Positions 25,907-35,112 of a stretch of 64,000 nucleotides of DNA are shown here, one piece after another. The position numbers and the translations under genes are program-made. The stretch covers positions 1,024,519-1,088,518 of the forward strand of contig NZ_JAGKTC010000001.1 in the NCBI RefSeq assembly GCF_017939625.1, given 5' to 3'. The notes beneath the pieces are model-generated. The model ran no database searches. It was not told where the DNA came from and saw only the letters and a list, made by a program, of their open reading frames with translations. Origin of the DNA: Pseudoxanthomonas helianthi. Lineage in GTDB: Bacteria; Pseudomonadota; Gammaproteobacteria; Xanthomonadales; Xanthomonadaceae. The stretch's first letter is position 1; each line of letters begins with the position of its first letter.

Positions 25907-27016
25907 ATGACCGTCGAACTCGGCACCACACGCATTTCCCTGCGGCGCTATTTCGCGCTGTGGACAGCCGTGGTGCTGGTGTCCGCCTTGCACGGCTACC
26001 TGCGCGACACCCAGGAAGGCCCTGTATGGTCGGCGTTCGATTACCTGCGCTGGTCGGCCATCCAGTGGTACGCCTGGGCCGCGCTCGCACCGATCGTGTT
26101 CCGGCTCGGCGAGCGCTATCCGATCGAAGCGCCTTTCCGGCTGCGTTCGTTGGGCAGGCACATGGTCTCCAGCGCGGGACTGACCATGTTGGCGCTATTC
26201 GTTGGCGCGGCCGTGTCCACGGCATTCGAGCCCAGTTCGTTTAGCGTGCAGTTCCACCAGTTCTTCGGTAAGCAGGCGCTGGCCGGCCTGATCACTTACT
26301 GGGCCTTGCTGGCGATCCAGCACACCTTGCGGTTGCAGGCCGAAAAGGCGCGCCGCGAGGTCGAAGCGAGCCGCCTGGCCACCGAACTGGCGCAATCGCG
26401 GTTGCAGGTGCTGAAGACCCAGTTGCAACCGCATTTCCTGTTCAACACCCTGCACGCCATCGCCACCCTGCTCGACGAAGACAAACTGTCCGCCGAGGAC
26501 ATGCTGTTGCGCCTGAGCGAACTGCTGCGCGCCTTCCTCGAGGACTACGACGGCCAGGAGATCAGCCTGCGCCGCGAACTGGAACTGCTCGACCTGTACC
26601 TCGGCATCCAGCGCAAACGCTTCAAGGACCGCCTGACCACGCAGGTGTACGTCGCCCCCGATGCGCTGGATTGCGCCGTGCCAAGCCTGATCCTGCAGCC
26701 CATCGTCGAGAACGCGATTCGCCACGGTATCGGCCGGCACGCCGGCAGCGACCGCATCGACATCGAAACCCGCCGCGAAGGCGACACGCTGCATATCGAG
26801 GTACGCAACCAGAACAGTTCCCTGGAAACCGAAGGCACGCCCGGCGGACACGGCATCGGCCTGTCCAACACGCGGCACCGCCTGCGCGAGCTTTACGGCG
26901 AAGCGGCCGACATCCGCCTCGACATGACCTGGCCGCAGGGCGTCGCCTGCCGCATTCGCCTGCCGTTCCGCGCAATGGAAGAGCCCGACGATCCGCCCGA
27001 GCACGTGCCCGCATGA
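25907..27016 (+). CDS. LytS/AlgZ-type sensor histidine kinase
   Basis: This 369-residue kinase has four predicted N-terminal membrane helices, a short coiled segment, and a HisKA_7-type (LytS) phosphoacceptor LQPHFLFNTLHAIATLL with His176. The ATPase domain has LQPIVENAIRHGI and GHGIGLSNTRHRL. It phosphorylates the LytTR-type regulator encoded next, with which it overlaps by ATGA. No extracytoplasmic domain is visible, so it may sense membrane or small signals. The region between 25698 and 25906 holds its promoter but no clear motif. Confidence 0.9.
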   Translation: MTVELGTTRISLRRYFALWTAVVLVSALHGYLRDTQEGPVWSAFDYLRWSAIQWYAWAALAPIVFRLGERYPIEAPFRLRSLGRHMVSSAGLTMLALFVGAAVSTAFEPSSFSVQFHQFFGKQALAGLITYWALLAIQHTLRLQAEKARREVEASRLATELAQSRLQVLKTQLQPHFLFNTLHAIATLLDEDKLSAEDMLLRLSELLRAFLEDYDGQEISLRRELELLDLYLGIQRKRFKDRLTTQVYVAPDALDCAVPSLILQPIVENAIRHGIGRHAGSDRIDIETRREGDTLHIEVRNQNSSLETEGTPGGHGIGLSNTRHRLRELYGEAADIRLDMTWPQGVACRIRLPFRAMEEPDDPPEHVPA

Positions 27017-27804
27017 GTCCGTCGCGGATTTCCACGCTGGTGGTCGACGATGAGCCGATCGCGCGCCACGCGATCGTGCGCCTGCTGCGCGACGATCCGG
27101 AGATCGAGCTGCTGGACGAATGCGGCGACGGCGCGTCGGCGGTAATCGCGATCCGCGAGCGCTCGCCCGACCTCGTGTTCCTCGACATCCAGATGCCGGT
27201 GATGACCGGCATGGACGTGGTCGCGACGATCGGCGCGGAACGCATGCCGGCGACCATCTTCGTCACCGCCTACGAGCAGTACGCGGTGCGCGCCTTCGAA
27301 GCCAACGCCATCGACTACCTGGTCAAGCCGTTCAGCCGCGAACGCTTCGCCGGCACGCTGCAACGCGCGAAAAAGCGGCTGTCCGCGGACATCGACGCCT
27401 CGGCGCGGATCCTGCAGGCGCTGGATGCGCTACGCCAGCGCGACCACTACCTGGAACGCCTGCCCGTGCGCGTGGACGAGCACGTCGTCTTCGTCCCCGT
27501 CGACGACATCGTCTGGATCAAGGCCAACCGCAACGTGGTGGAACTGCATCTGGCCGGCAAGGTGCACGAACTGCGCGAAACCATGGCCTCGCTCGCGGCG
27601 CGCCTGGACCCGCGCCATTTCGCCCGGGTGCACCGCTCGGCCATCGTCAACGTCCGCCGGGTCAAGGCGATCCATCCCTGGTTCAACGGCCACCACGTGG
27701 TCACCATGGACACCGGCCAGCAGTTGCGCATGAGCCGCTACCAGCACGAGACCTTCCTGCGCCTCGCGACAACGCGCAAGGAGCCGGACGAATCGCCCGG
27801 CTAG
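27013..27804 (+). CDS. LytTR-family response regulator
   Basis: This 263-residue regulator has a receiver domain with Asp12/Asp13 and phosphoacceptor Asp58 (VFLDIQMP), Lys in LVKPFSRE, and a C-terminal LytTR DNA-binding domain ([40 protein letters not shown]). It is coupled to the upstream sensor kinase. Targets are unknown; related AlgR-type regulators control surface polysaccharide, motility and virulence traits. Its stop overlaps that of ctaB as CTAG. Confidence 0.93.
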   Translation: MSPSRISTLVVDDEPIARHAIVRLLRDDPEIELLDECGDGASAVIAIRERSPDLVFLDIQMPVMTGMDVVATIGAERMPATIFVTAYEQYAVRAFEANAIDYLVKPFSRERFAGTLQRAKKRLSADIDASARILQALDALRQRDHYLERLPVRVDEHVVFVPVDDIVWIKANRNVVELHLAGKVHELRETMASLAARLDPRHFARVHRSAIVNVRRVKAIHPWFNGHHVVTMDTGQQLRMSRYQHETFLRLATTRKEPDESPG

Positions 27805-28721
27805 GCGGTCGGCACGAATTCCAGCGCCGCCGCCGGCTGCAGGAACGGCAGCAGCCAGTGGTCGATCAGCAGGAAGGCGAACAGCGCCATCAGGTACACC
27901 ACGGAGTAGTTGAACACCTTCATCGCGAACAGTTCGTCCGGCGGGTCCAGCAGCTTCCACGCGTACCACAGGAACATCGCGCCCAGCACCAGCGCGCCGC
28001 CGAGGTAGAACAGGCCGCTCATGCCCAACAGCCACGGCAGCACGGTGACCAGCACCAGCAGCACGGTGTAGAACAGGATCTGCCAGCGCGTGTATTCCAC
28101 GCCGTGGGTCACCGGCAGCATCGGGATCAGCGCGCGCGCATAGTCGTCGCGGCGGAAGATCGCCAGCGCCCAGAAATGCGGCGGCGTCCACACGAAGATG
28201 ATCAGCACCAGCACCAGCGCGTGCGCCCAATCCCACGGTTGGCGCATGCCGGTGACCGCGGCCCAGCCCAGCAGCGGCGGCGCGGCGCCGGCGATGCCGC
28301 CGATGACGATGTTCTGCGGCGTGGCCCGTTTCAGGAAACCGGTGTAGACGACCGCATAGCCGATCAGCGAAGCGAAGGTCAGCCCCGCGGCCAGCGGATT
28401 GACCAGCCCGATCAGGATCGCCATCGACGCCGCGCCGAGGAACACCGCGAACGCCAGCACCTGCGCGGGCGCCAACGCGCCGGTCGCCAGCGGTCGATGC
28501 GCGGTGCGCGCCATCACCTTGTCGATGCGCTGGTCGATCAGGTGGTTGATCGCCGCCGCCGACGCGGCCGCCAGCCAGATGCCGAGCAGGCCGAACACGC
28601 TCTCGCGCAGCGGCGGCAGTCCCGGCACGGCGAGGAACATGCCGACCAGCGCGGTGAACACGATCAGCGCCACCACGCGCGGCTTGGTCAATTCCCAGTA
28701 CTGGCCGAACTTGCCGGTCAT
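27801..28721 (-). CDS. ctaB: Protoheme IX farnesyltransferase (heme O synthase)
   Basis: This 306-residue polytopic membrane prenyltransferase converts heme B to heme O for cytochrome oxidase. Signature residues are in [27 protein letters not shown] (first Asp-rich motif) and the second loop [18 protein letters not shown]. It is the last gene of the oxidase biogenesis group and lies after ctaA, separated by an inverted repeat pair. Length and motifs are standard. Confidence 0.96.
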   Translation of the reverse strand: MTGKFGQYWELTKPRVVALIVFTALVGMFLAVPGLPPLRESVFGLLGIWLAAASAAAINHLIDQRIDKVMARTAHRPLATGALAPAQVLAFAVFLGAASMAILIGLVNPLAAGLTFASLIGYAVVYTGFLKRATPQNIVIGGIAGAAPPLLGWAAVTGMRQPWDWAHALVLVLIIFVWTPPHFWALAIFRRDDYARALIPMLPVTHGVEYTRWQILFYTVLLVLVTVLPWLLGMSGLFYLGGALVLGAMFLWYAWKLLDPPDELFAMKVFNYSVVYLMALFAFLLIDHWLLPFLQPAAALEFVPTA

Positions 28722-28750
28722 GCGCGGGCGGTCCCGCGCAGCCGCGCCGC

Positions 28751-28821
28751 GTAGAGTCGAGCTTGCTCGACTGCTTCCCGCGCGGGAACCAGAAAGAACA
28801 GTCGAGCAAGCTCGACTCTAC
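28751..28821. repeat. Paired inverted REP-like element (GTAGAGTCGAGC family)
   Basis: Two 23-bp arms (28751-28773, 28799-28821) are exact reverse complements, each containing the hairpin TCGAGCTTGCTCGA. It lies between the co-directional ctaA and ctaB genes, so read-through past it must happen or ctaB has its own promoter. Confidence 0.85.
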
Positions 28822-28827
28822 GAATCG

Positions 28828-29994
28828 TCATTCCGGCTTCCTCAGGCGCGCAAGCAACGACACCAGGGTGAACAGCAGCAAGGCCGCGCCGCCGTTGTGG
28901 GCGACGGCGACCGGCAACGGCAGCGCCAGCTTGACGTTGAGGATGCCCAGGCTGACCTGCGCCAGCAGCAGCACGACGATGCCGACGCCCCAGCCGCGCA
29001 TGCCCGGGATGCGCAACAGGCGCCACGACAGCACCAGCAGGTAGCCCGCGGCCAGCACCGCGACGATGCGATGCGCCATCTGGATGGCGATGCGCGAAGC
29101 GCCGTCGAGCACGCCGCCCTCGTAATCGACGCCGACCCCGCGCCACAGCACGAAGCCTTCGCGGAAATCGTGCGGCGGCCACCACTGGCCGACGCACTTG
29201 GGGAAATTGTCCGCGGACCAGCTGCCCGCACCGCAGCTCAGCGCCGCGTAGTTGGCGCTGGTCCAGCCGCCCAGCGCGATCTGCAGCGCGAGTACGGCGA
29301 TGGCGCCGATCACCCAGTTCCGCAACTGCAACGCCTCCGCCAGGCGGATCGGCCGGTCGGTCGCACGCCATGCGGTCCAGGTCAGCAGGGAGAAGGTCAA
29401 CAGGCCGCCGAGCAGATGGCCCATCACCACCACCGGCTTCAGCAGCCAGGTCACCGTCCACATGCCAAGCAGGGCCTGGAAGATGATCACCGCCAGGGTC
29501 AACGCCGAGGCGCGCGACAGGTCGGCGTTCGACCAGCGCAACGCGGCGAACAGCAACAACCCTTCCGCAACGATCGCCAACGCCGATGACGCCACGTGTT
29601 GCCCGTGCATGTACAACGGAATGGCGACGGCGACCAAGGCCGAAGCGAGCAGGATTTGCGCGATGCCGAAACGGCGCCGGCGCGCCGCCAGCAGGGCCAG
29701 CGCCAGCACCAGCACGCCGAGCGAACCGGCCAGCATGCGGTGCACCTGTTCGCGCCAGGCCTTGTGGGTTTCGAACGGACGGATCGCCGAGGCGGCATGG
29801 TCGGCGACTTCGCCCACCGCCTGCGGCCACGTCGCCCGGCCATAGCAGGTCGGCCAGTCGGGGCAGCTCAGGCCGGCGTTGGACAGGCGCACGAAGGCGC
29901 CGAACACGATCACTCCCAACGCCAGCGCCACCGCCAACCAGGCGAGGCGATGGAAATGGCGATGGCGATGGGCGGCGTGCGGTGCGGAATTCAT
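28828..29994 (-). CDS. ctaA: Heme A synthase (COX15/CtaA)
   Basis: This 388-residue membrane enzyme oxidises heme O to heme A for the aa3-type oxidase. It has eight predicted helices, the N-terminal FVRLSNAGLSCPDWPTCYG with the paired cysteines, heme-ligand histidines in EQVHRMLAG, MHGQHV, VVMGHLLGG and MAHRIVAV, and a final AVAHNGGAA. It is in the biogenesis run SURF1, a 195-residue protein, ctaA and ctaB. Confidence 0.95.
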   Translation of the reverse strand: MNSAPHAAHRHRHFHRLAWLAVALALGVIVFGAFVRLSNAGLSCPDWPTCYGRATWPQAVGEVADHAASAIRPFETHKAWREQVHRMLAGSLGVLVLALALLAARRRRFGIAQILLASALVAVAIPLYMHGQHVASSALAIVAEGLLLFAALRWSNADLSRASALTLAVIIFQALLGMWTVTWLLKPVVVMGHLLGGLLTFSLLTWTAWRATDRPIRLAEALQLRNWVIGAIAVLALQIALGGWTSANYAALSCGAGSWSADNFPKCVGQWWPPHDFREGFVLWRGVGVDYEGGVLDGASRIAIQMAHRIVAVLAAGYLLVLSWRLLRIPGMRGWGVGIVVLLLAQVSLGILNVKLALPLPVAVAHNGGAALLLFTLVSLLARLRKPE

Positions 29995-30016
29995 CGGGAC
30001 ATCCGGTTCGTGGGGC

Positions 30017-30604
30017 TCACATCAACTTCAGCAGCTTGGCCATGTCGCTGCGCAGGTCGACCGGATCGAAGCCGGGCGCGTAGCGCAATACCACGAAGCC
30101 GTAGGGGTCGATGACGTAGGCCGGCACGCCGGCGGCGGAAACCTGGTTGCGCGGCAGCGCGGCGGACAGTTTCGCGTCTTCGCGCATCGGCTGCCACGCC
30201 GGCGAGCCCGGCGCCTGCGCCGGCATCGCGCCGAACCACAACACCTGCGCATGGTCCGCGTCCTTGCCGAACAGCTGCCAGACCTTGTCCACGTCTTGCG
30301 CCAGCTTCGCGCATTCGGCGGCATGGGCCTGGCACCAGCCCGGCGGCGGGGCCAGTGCGATGCGCCACAGGCGGCGCTCGGGTTCCCACGCATAGGCGGT
30401 ACCGTCCGCGCGCGCCAGCGCAAACGCGCGCAGGTCGGGCTTGGGCGACAGCAGCTCGCCCTTGCTGCGGCTGCCCGACGGATGCAGGTTCAGCCAACCC
30501 ATCGCCATCGCCACCAGGATCGGACCGATGAACAGGAGGAACAGCGCGATCAGGGTGCGTCGGCCGCGGCGAACCGACGCGGCCTCGGGGGAAGGATGGC
30601 TCAT
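30017..30604 (-). CDS. Putative cytochrome oxidase assembly membrane protein
   Basis: This 195-residue protein has one N-terminal membrane helix (LIALFLLFIGPILVAMAMGWL) and a periplasmic domain. The end, PAYVIDPYGFVVLRYAPGF, resembles the C-terminal part of the Sco/thioredoxin fold, but no CxxxC copper motif is visible, so copper delivery is doubtful. Its start overlaps the SURF1 stop by ATGA, and ctaA follows by 22 bp, which ties it to oxidase assembly. The exact role is unknown. Confidence 0.72.
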   Translation of the reverse strand: MSHPSPEAASVRRGRRTLIALFLLFIGPILVAMAMGWLNLHPSGSRSKGELLSPKPDLRAFALARADGTAYAWEPERRLWRIALAPPPGWCQAHAAECAKLAQDVDKVWQLFGKDADHAQVLWFGAMPAQAPGSPAWQPMREDAKLSAALPRNQVSAAGVPAYVIDPYGFVVLRYAPGFDPVDLRSDMAKLLKLM

Positions 30605-31353
30605 GCGGCCATTTTCTCACGCGAGCGCCGGCGCTGCCGCAGGCTCAGCAGCAATGCGGTGGCGAACACGGCCAGCGCGAGTCCGAACCACTGCACTGCG
30701 TAGCCCAGGTGGCGCTCCGGCGGCAGGGTGTTGGGCAGGATGTCGAGGTCGCGGGCGTAGCCGAGCCTGAGCGCGGGATCGAGCTTCAGCACCCGTGGCG
30801 GCAGCGCCCGAACGCGGAGGTCCGGGGCGAGGTTCGGCGCATCCAGCCCGATGGTCAGCAGTTCGCCACCCGGTTGCTTCGTCGCCACCGCGCTGGCAAT
30901 GCCGTGCGACGGCGGCGGTGCGAGCAGGCCCTGCACGCGGATGTTTCCGGCCGGCGACTCGATTTTCGGCATGGCCCGGTCGCCCGGCAGCGGCAGCCAG
31001 CCCAGTTCGACCAGCAAGGGCGGCGCGCCCGTAGGAACGAACAAGCGGTACGCGCGCACCCCGGCCCGGCCATCGCGCTGCTGGTTGTCCAGCAGGACTG
31101 CCGGCGCATCGGCGAACACGCCTTCGCCGGCCGCCCAATCGTATTCGCGCGCGCGCGCGGCATCGGCCGCGAGCGCCAGGGATTGCGGGTTGCGTTCGAC
31201 CAATACCTCATGGACCGCGGCCAGCATCGCTTCCTTCTGCTTGGCCCGGCCCAGTTGCCAGGTACCGAGGCCGCAGAAGGCCGCCATCGCCAGCAGTGCG
31301 AGGGTCCAGCCCAACAGCGGGTGCAGGCGCCTGTTCGCGCGTTCGTTGCCCAT
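30601..31353 (-). CDS. SURF1 family cytochrome oxidase biogenesis protein
   Basis: This 250-residue protein has the SURF1 layout: one helix near each end (LLGWTLALLAMAAFCGLGTWQLGRAKQKE and the C-terminal YAVQWFGLALAVFATALLLSL) with a periplasmic beta domain between them. SURF1 helps insert heme A into subunit I. The start was placed at MGNERANRR; an upstream alternative at 31389 would overlap the divergent promoter region. It is translationally coupled to the downstream assembly gene. Confidence 0.9.
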   Translation of the reverse strand: MGNERANRRLHPLLGWTLALLAMAAFCGLGTWQLGRAKQKEAMLAAVHEVLVERNPQSLALAADAARAREYDWAAGEGVFADAPAVLLDNQQRDGRAGVRAYRLFVPTGAPPLLVELGWLPLPGDRAMPKIESPAGNIRVQGLLAPPPSHGIASAVATKQPGGELLTIGLDAPNLAPDLRVRALPPRVLKLDPALRLGYARDLDILPNTLPPERHLGYAVQWFGLALAVFATALLLSLRQRRRSREKMAA

Positions 31354-31400
31354 GGCTGCAATAATACGTTCACGCGACCGGGCAGCCACGCGAGGACACG

Positions 31401-31619
31401 ATGAGCGATTCGTTGAAAACCCTGGTGATCGTGGCCTTCCTGGCGCTGATCGTGTGGAACCTCGGCGCCGGCCTGTATTACCTGCTGGTCGACAAGGGCC
31501 AGAGCAAGCGCACGGTCAACGCCCTGACCCGGCGCATCGCGCTGTCGGTGGCGCTGATCCTGCTGGTGATCCTGGCCATGTACATGGGCTGGATCAAGCC
31601 GCACGGCATCGGCGCGTAA
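31401..31619 (+). CDS. Twin-transmembrane protein (DUF2909)
   Basis: This 72-residue protein has two membrane helices (TLVIVAFLALIVWNLGAGLYYL and ALSVALILLVILAMYMGWI) and matches the DUF2909 family, often found beside SURF1 in cytochrome oxidase loci. It is on the plus strand, divergent from SURF1 by 47 bp and convergent with ctaE. The function is unknown; a small oxidase accessory role is inferred from conserved location. Confidence 0.8.
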   Translation: MSDSLKTLVIVAFLALIVWNLGAGLYYLLVDKGQSKRTVNALTRRIALSVALILLVILAMYMGWIKPHGIGA

Positions 31620-31648
31620 CCGCACTACAAGCCTTCCGAAAAATCGAG

Positions 31649-31741
31649 ATATCCGGTGTGGGAGCGACGTCAGTCGCGATGCTTTTGCCGTACCGATGCC
31701 GGGAAAGAGCTCGCGACTGACGTCGCTCCTACGCCGGATAT
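31649..31741. repeat. Paired inverted REP-like element (GTGGGAGCG/GTAGGAGCG hybrid)
   Basis: Arms at 31649-31679 and 31711-31741 are reverse complements with two mismatches. They include ATATCCGG at the outer ends and GCGACGTCAGTCGCGA inside. It lies at the convergent DUF2909/ctaE junction. Confidence 0.85.
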
Positions 31742-31778
31742 TCCGGATATCGGGACGCTTGCTCCGGATCGGGATGCC

Positions 31779-31815
31779 AAAAGAAACGGGCCGGCAATGC
31801 CGGCCCGCCGTTTTT
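31779..31815. terminator. Bidirectional terminator between DUF2909 gene and ctaE
   Basis: GGGCCGGC (31788-31795), an AAT loop and GCCGGCCC (31799-31806) form an 8-bp stem. A T run follows on the plus strand (31811-31815) and an A-rich run precedes it, so it can end transcription from both sides. Confidence 0.85.
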
Positions 31816-31831
31816 CTGCATCCCGTGCCGG

Positions 31832-32710
31832 TTACAGCACGTAGACGAACAGGAACAGGCCCAGCCAGACCACGTCGACGAAGTGCCAGTACCACGCGAC
31901 GGCTTCGAAGGCGAAGTGGTTGTCCTTGCTGAAATGGCCCTTGGCGCAGCGCAGCCAGATGATCGCCAGCATGATCGTGCCCAGGGTCACGTGCGCGCCG
32001 TGGAAGCCGGTCAGCATGAAGAAGGTGGAACCGTAGATGCCCGAACCCAGGGTCAGGTTCAGCTCGTGGTAGGCGTGGATGTATTCCTTGGCCTGGAAAT
32101 ACAGGAAGGTGCAGCCCAGCAGCACGGTGGCGCCCAGCCAGAACAGCAGGTGCTTGCGCTTGCCCGCCTTCAACGCATGGTGGGCGATGGTGATGGTCAC
32201 GCCCGAGGTCAGCAGGATCAGCGTGTTGAGCAGCGGCAGGCCCCACGCCGGGATGGTCTTGAACGTGCCGCCGACCTGGCCGGGACCGGCGGTCGGCCAC
32301 GCCGCGCTGAAGCCGTCCCACAGCAGGCTGTTGGTCATCACGCCGTCGCCTTCGCCGCCGAGCCACGGCAGCGCGTACTGGCGCGCGTAGAACAGCGCGC
32401 CGAAGAACGCGCCGAAGAACATCACTTCGGAGAAGATGAACCAGACCATGCCCATGCGGAAGGACACGTCGACCTGCTTGTTGTAGTGGCCGCGCAGCGA
32501 TTCGCGGATCACGTCGCCGAACCACATGAACAGGGTCGCCATCAGCATGAACACGCCGGCGAAGAACACCCACTTGCCCCACGTGGTTTCGTTGAGCCAG
32601 TTGGCCACGCCGAACATGGTCGTGAACATGGCGATGGAGCCGACGAAGGGCCAGCGGCTGCCGTGGGGCACGAAGTAGGTGTTGGCGTCCGTCGAATGGG
32701 TATTGGCCAT
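31832..32710 (-). CDS. ctaE: Cytochrome c oxidase subunit III
   Basis: This 292-residue subunit has seven predicted helices and typical segments FMWFGDVIRES, FRMGMVWFIFSEVMFFGAFF, TGFHGAHVTLGT and the final AVAWYWHFVDVVWLGLF. It stabilises the aa3 oxidase core and its proton-pumping activity. It is the last gene of the minus-strand run ctaC, ctaD, small ORF, ctaG, ctaE and ends at a bidirectional terminator. Confidence 0.97.
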   Translation of the reverse strand: MANTHSTDANTYFVPHGSRWPFVGSIAMFTTMFGVANWLNETTWGKWVFFAGVFMLMATLFMWFGDVIRESLRGHYNKQVDVSFRMGMVWFIFSEVMFFGAFFGALFYARQYALPWLGGEGDGVMTNSLLWDGFSAAWPTAGPGQVGGTFKTIPAWGLPLLNTLILLTSGVTITIAHHALKAGKRKHLLFWLGATVLLGCTFLYFQAKEYIHAYHELNLTLGSGIYGSTFFMLTGFHGAHVTLGTIMLAIIWLRCAKGHFSKDNHFAFEAVAWYWHFVDVVWLGLFLFVYVL

Positions 32711-32730
32711 GGCGAGTCTTCCGGTGCGGA

Positions 32731-33327
32731 TCAGGGCGCCGCGAGCGGCGTGGTGGACGCGATGGGCGCCCGCCCGGGCTGGTTCTGCTGCAGCTGGGCG
32801 GTCAGTGCGTCGTTCTTGTAGAAGGTATACGACAAGGTGATGGTGCTGACGTCTTCCGGCAGCGCCGGATCGACGATGAAGCGCACCGGCATGTCGCGGG
32901 TTTCACCGGCCTGCAGGGTCTGCGCGGTGAAGCAGAAGCATTCGGTCTTGGTGAAGTAACCCGAGGCGCGAGACGGCGCCACCGAAGGCGCGGCGCTGCC
33001 GACGATGGCGCGCTTGCCGTCGTTGCGGGCGAAGTACTTGGCTTCGTACAGCTTGCCAGGCTCCACCTGCATGGTCAGCTGCTCGGGGTGGAACGCCCAC
33101 GGCAGCTTGGAGTTGGCAGTACCGTCGAACTGCACGGTGACCAGGCGCGACTTCGGCGCGACCACGGCCGCCTTCGCTTCGCCCGGACCCTGCTCCAGGC
33201 GCACGCCGAACACCTTCTCGCAGGCGATGCGGTACAGCGGAACCAGCGAGAAGGTCAGCAGGAACACCGCCACGGCCACGCCGACCAGCTTGCCCAACCC
33301 GGCGGCGTTCGACTTCGCGCCGCTCAT
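32731..33327 (-). CDS. ctaG: Cytochrome c oxidase assembly protein CtaG/Cox11
   Basis: CtaG/Cox11 (198 residues) delivers copper to the CuB site of subunit I. It has one N-terminal helix ([22 protein letters not shown]) and a periplasmic immunoglobulin-like domain with the copper-binding CFCF motif in [11 protein letters not shown]. The start codon overlaps the stop of a 44-residue membrane gene (ATGA). The Ala/Pro-rich C-terminus is slightly longer than usual. Confidence 0.95.
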   Translation of the reverse strand: MSGAKSNAAGLGKLVGVAVAVFLLTFSLVPLYRIACEKVFGVRLEQGPGEAKAAVVAPKSRLVTVQFDGTANSKLPWAFHPEQLTMQVEPGKLYEAKYFARNDGKRAIVGSAAPSVAPSRASGYFTKTECFCFTAQTLQAGETRDMPVRFIVDPALPEDVSTITLSYTFYKNDALTAQLQQNQPGRAPIASTTPLAAP

Positions 33328-33458
33328 GAGGCCAGCACCCCGGACAACAGGAACGCGACGTAGACCAGCACCGCGATCGCGCCCGCGATCAACGCCGTGC
33401 GCACCGCGCGCTTGCGGCGCGCGGCGATGTCGTCGGCGGGGGCGGGCCGCGGGCTCAT
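33324..33458 (-). CDS. 44-residue single-helix membrane protein, oxidase-linked
   Basis: Reading the minus strand from 33458 gives [20 protein letters not shown], then one helix ([20 protein letters not shown]) and VLAS before a TGA. The gene starts seven bases after the ctaD stop and its stop overlaps the ctaG start (ATGA), so it is embedded between the two. It resembles, by location and layout, the small cytochrome oxidase assembly or subunit-like proteins annotated between ctaD and ctaG in beta- and gammaproteobacteria. Basic N-terminal residues suggest the N-terminus faces the cytoplasm. Exact function is unknown. Confidence 0.8.
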   Translation of the reverse strand: MSPRPAPADDIAARRKRAVRTALIAGAIAVLVYVAFLLSGVLAS

Positions 33459-33465
33459 CGCGATG

Positions 33466-35088
33466 TCAGTGCGACACGTCGCCGTGGGCCAGGTCGCCGT
33501 CCTTGATGACCGGCGGCGTGCTGAAGGTGTGGTGCGGCGCCGGCGACGGCACCGTCCATTCCAGGCCCTTGGCGCCTTCCCAGACGCGCGCGTCGGCCTT
33601 GGCGCCGTATTTCTTCGAGTGCCACAGGATCGCGAACATCATGAACGGGGTCAGGAACATGCCGAACGCACCGATCGAGCTGACCAGGTTCCAGTCGGCG
33701 AACACCGGGTTGTAGTCCGGGATGCGGCGCGGCATGCCGGCCAGGCCCAGGAAGTGCTGCGGGAAGAACAGCAGGTTGACGAACACCACCGACCACCAGA
33801 AGTGGAACTTCGCCGCGGTCTCGTTGTACATGCGGCCGGTCCACTTCGGCCACCAGTAGTACACCGCGCCGATGATCGAGAACAGCGCGCCGGTCACCAG
33901 CACGTAGTGGAAGTGGGCGACGACGAAATAGGTGTCGTGGTACTGGAAGTCGGCCGGCACGATCGCCAGCATCAGGCCGGAGAAACCGCCGATGGTGAAC
34001 AGGATCACGAAGGCCACTGCCCATAGCATCGGCGCTTCGAAGCTCAGCGAGCCCTTCCACATCGTGCTGACCCAGTTGAACACCTTCACGCCGGTCGGGA
34101 TCGCGATCAGCATGGTCGCGAACATGAAGTAGATCTCGCCGCCCAGCGGCATGCCCACGGTGAACATGTGGTGGGCCCAGACGATGAACGACAGGAAGGC
34201 GATCGACGCGGTCGCGTAGACCATCGCCTGGTAGCCGAACAGCGGCTTGCGGCTGAAGGTCGGGATGATCTCGCTGGCCACGCCGAAGGCGGGCAGGATC
34301 ATGATGTAGACCTCGGGGTGGCCGAAGAACCAGAAGATGTGCTGGTACATCACCGGGTCGCCGCCGCCGGCGGCGTTGAAGAAGCTGGTGCCGAAGAACT
34401 TGTCGGTCAGCAGCATGGTCACCGCGCCCGCCAGCACCGGCATCACCGCGATCAGCAGGAAGGCGGTGATCAGCCAGGTCCAGCAGAAGATCGGCATCTT
34501 CAGCAGGTCCATGCCCGGCGCGCGCATGTTGAGGATGGTCGCGATGATGTTGATCGCGCCCATGATCGAGCTGACGCCCATCATGTGGATGGCGAACACG
34601 GTGAAGGCGACGTTGTAGCCGCCCTGCAGCGACAGCGGCGGATACAGGGTCCAGCCGCCCGCCGGCGCGCCGCCCGGCAGCACGATGGTCATCAGCAGCA
34701 GGGTGAACGCGAACGGCATGATCCAGAACGACCAGTTGTTCATGCGCGGCAGCGCCATGTCCGGCGCGCCGACCTGCAGCGGGATCATCCAGTTGCCCAG
34801 GCCGACGAAGGCCGGCATCACGCCGCCGAAGATCATCACCAGCGCGTGCACGCTGGTCATCTGGTTGAAGAACTCGGGCTTGACGAACTGCAGGCCCGGG
34901 GTCATCAGCTCGGCGCGGATCACCACCGACATCGCCGCGCCGATGATGAACATGATGAAGCTGAAGATCAGGTACAGCGTGCCGATGTCCTTGTGGTTGG
35001 TCGAGAAGAACCAACGCTCGACGAACCCCTGCTTGTGTTCGTGGTGGTCGTCGTGATGGCCGACAGCTTCGGGATGGGTTGCGGACAT
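33466..35088 (-). CDS. ctaD: Cytochrome c oxidase subunit I
   Basis: This 540-residue heme-copper oxidase subunit holds heme a and the heme a3-CuB centre. Diagnostic parts are FIMFIIGAAMSVVIRAELM, the CuB/heme histidines in FWFFGHPEVYIMILPAFG and WAHHMFTVGM, and the heme ligands in VVAHFHYVL. The ExPE-type proton path residue is within FFGHPEVY, so this is an A1-type oxidase. It is the second gene of the ctaCD operon, 24 bp after ctaC. Confidence 0.97.
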   Translation of the reverse strand: MSATHPEAVGHHDDHHEHKQGFVERWFFSTNHKDIGTLYLIFSFIMFIIGAAMSVVIRAELMTPGLQFVKPEFFNQMTSVHALVMIFGGVMPAFVGLGNWMIPLQVGAPDMALPRMNNWSFWIMPFAFTLLLMTIVLPGGAPAGGWTLYPPLSLQGGYNVAFTVFAIHMMGVSSIMGAINIIATILNMRAPGMDLLKMPIFCWTWLITAFLLIAVMPVLAGAVTMLLTDKFFGTSFFNAAGGGDPVMYQHIFWFFGHPEVYIMILPAFGVASEIIPTFSRKPLFGYQAMVYATASIAFLSFIVWAHHMFTVGMPLGGEIYFMFATMLIAIPTGVKVFNWVSTMWKGSLSFEAPMLWAVAFVILFTIGGFSGLMLAIVPADFQYHDTYFVVAHFHYVLVTGALFSIIGAVYYWWPKWTGRMYNETAAKFHFWWSVVFVNLLFFPQHFLGLAGMPRRIPDYNPVFADWNLVSSIGAFGMFLTPFMMFAILWHSKKYGAKADARVWEGAKGLEWTVPSPAPHHTFSTPPVIKDGDLAHGDVSH

Positions 35089-35112
35089 GGGCTACCTCGG
35101 ATGTTCGTTCGA

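Noticed and set aside
30017-30604. Sco copper chaperone
   Set aside because: The C-terminal fold resembles Sco, but the CxxxC copper motif is absent.
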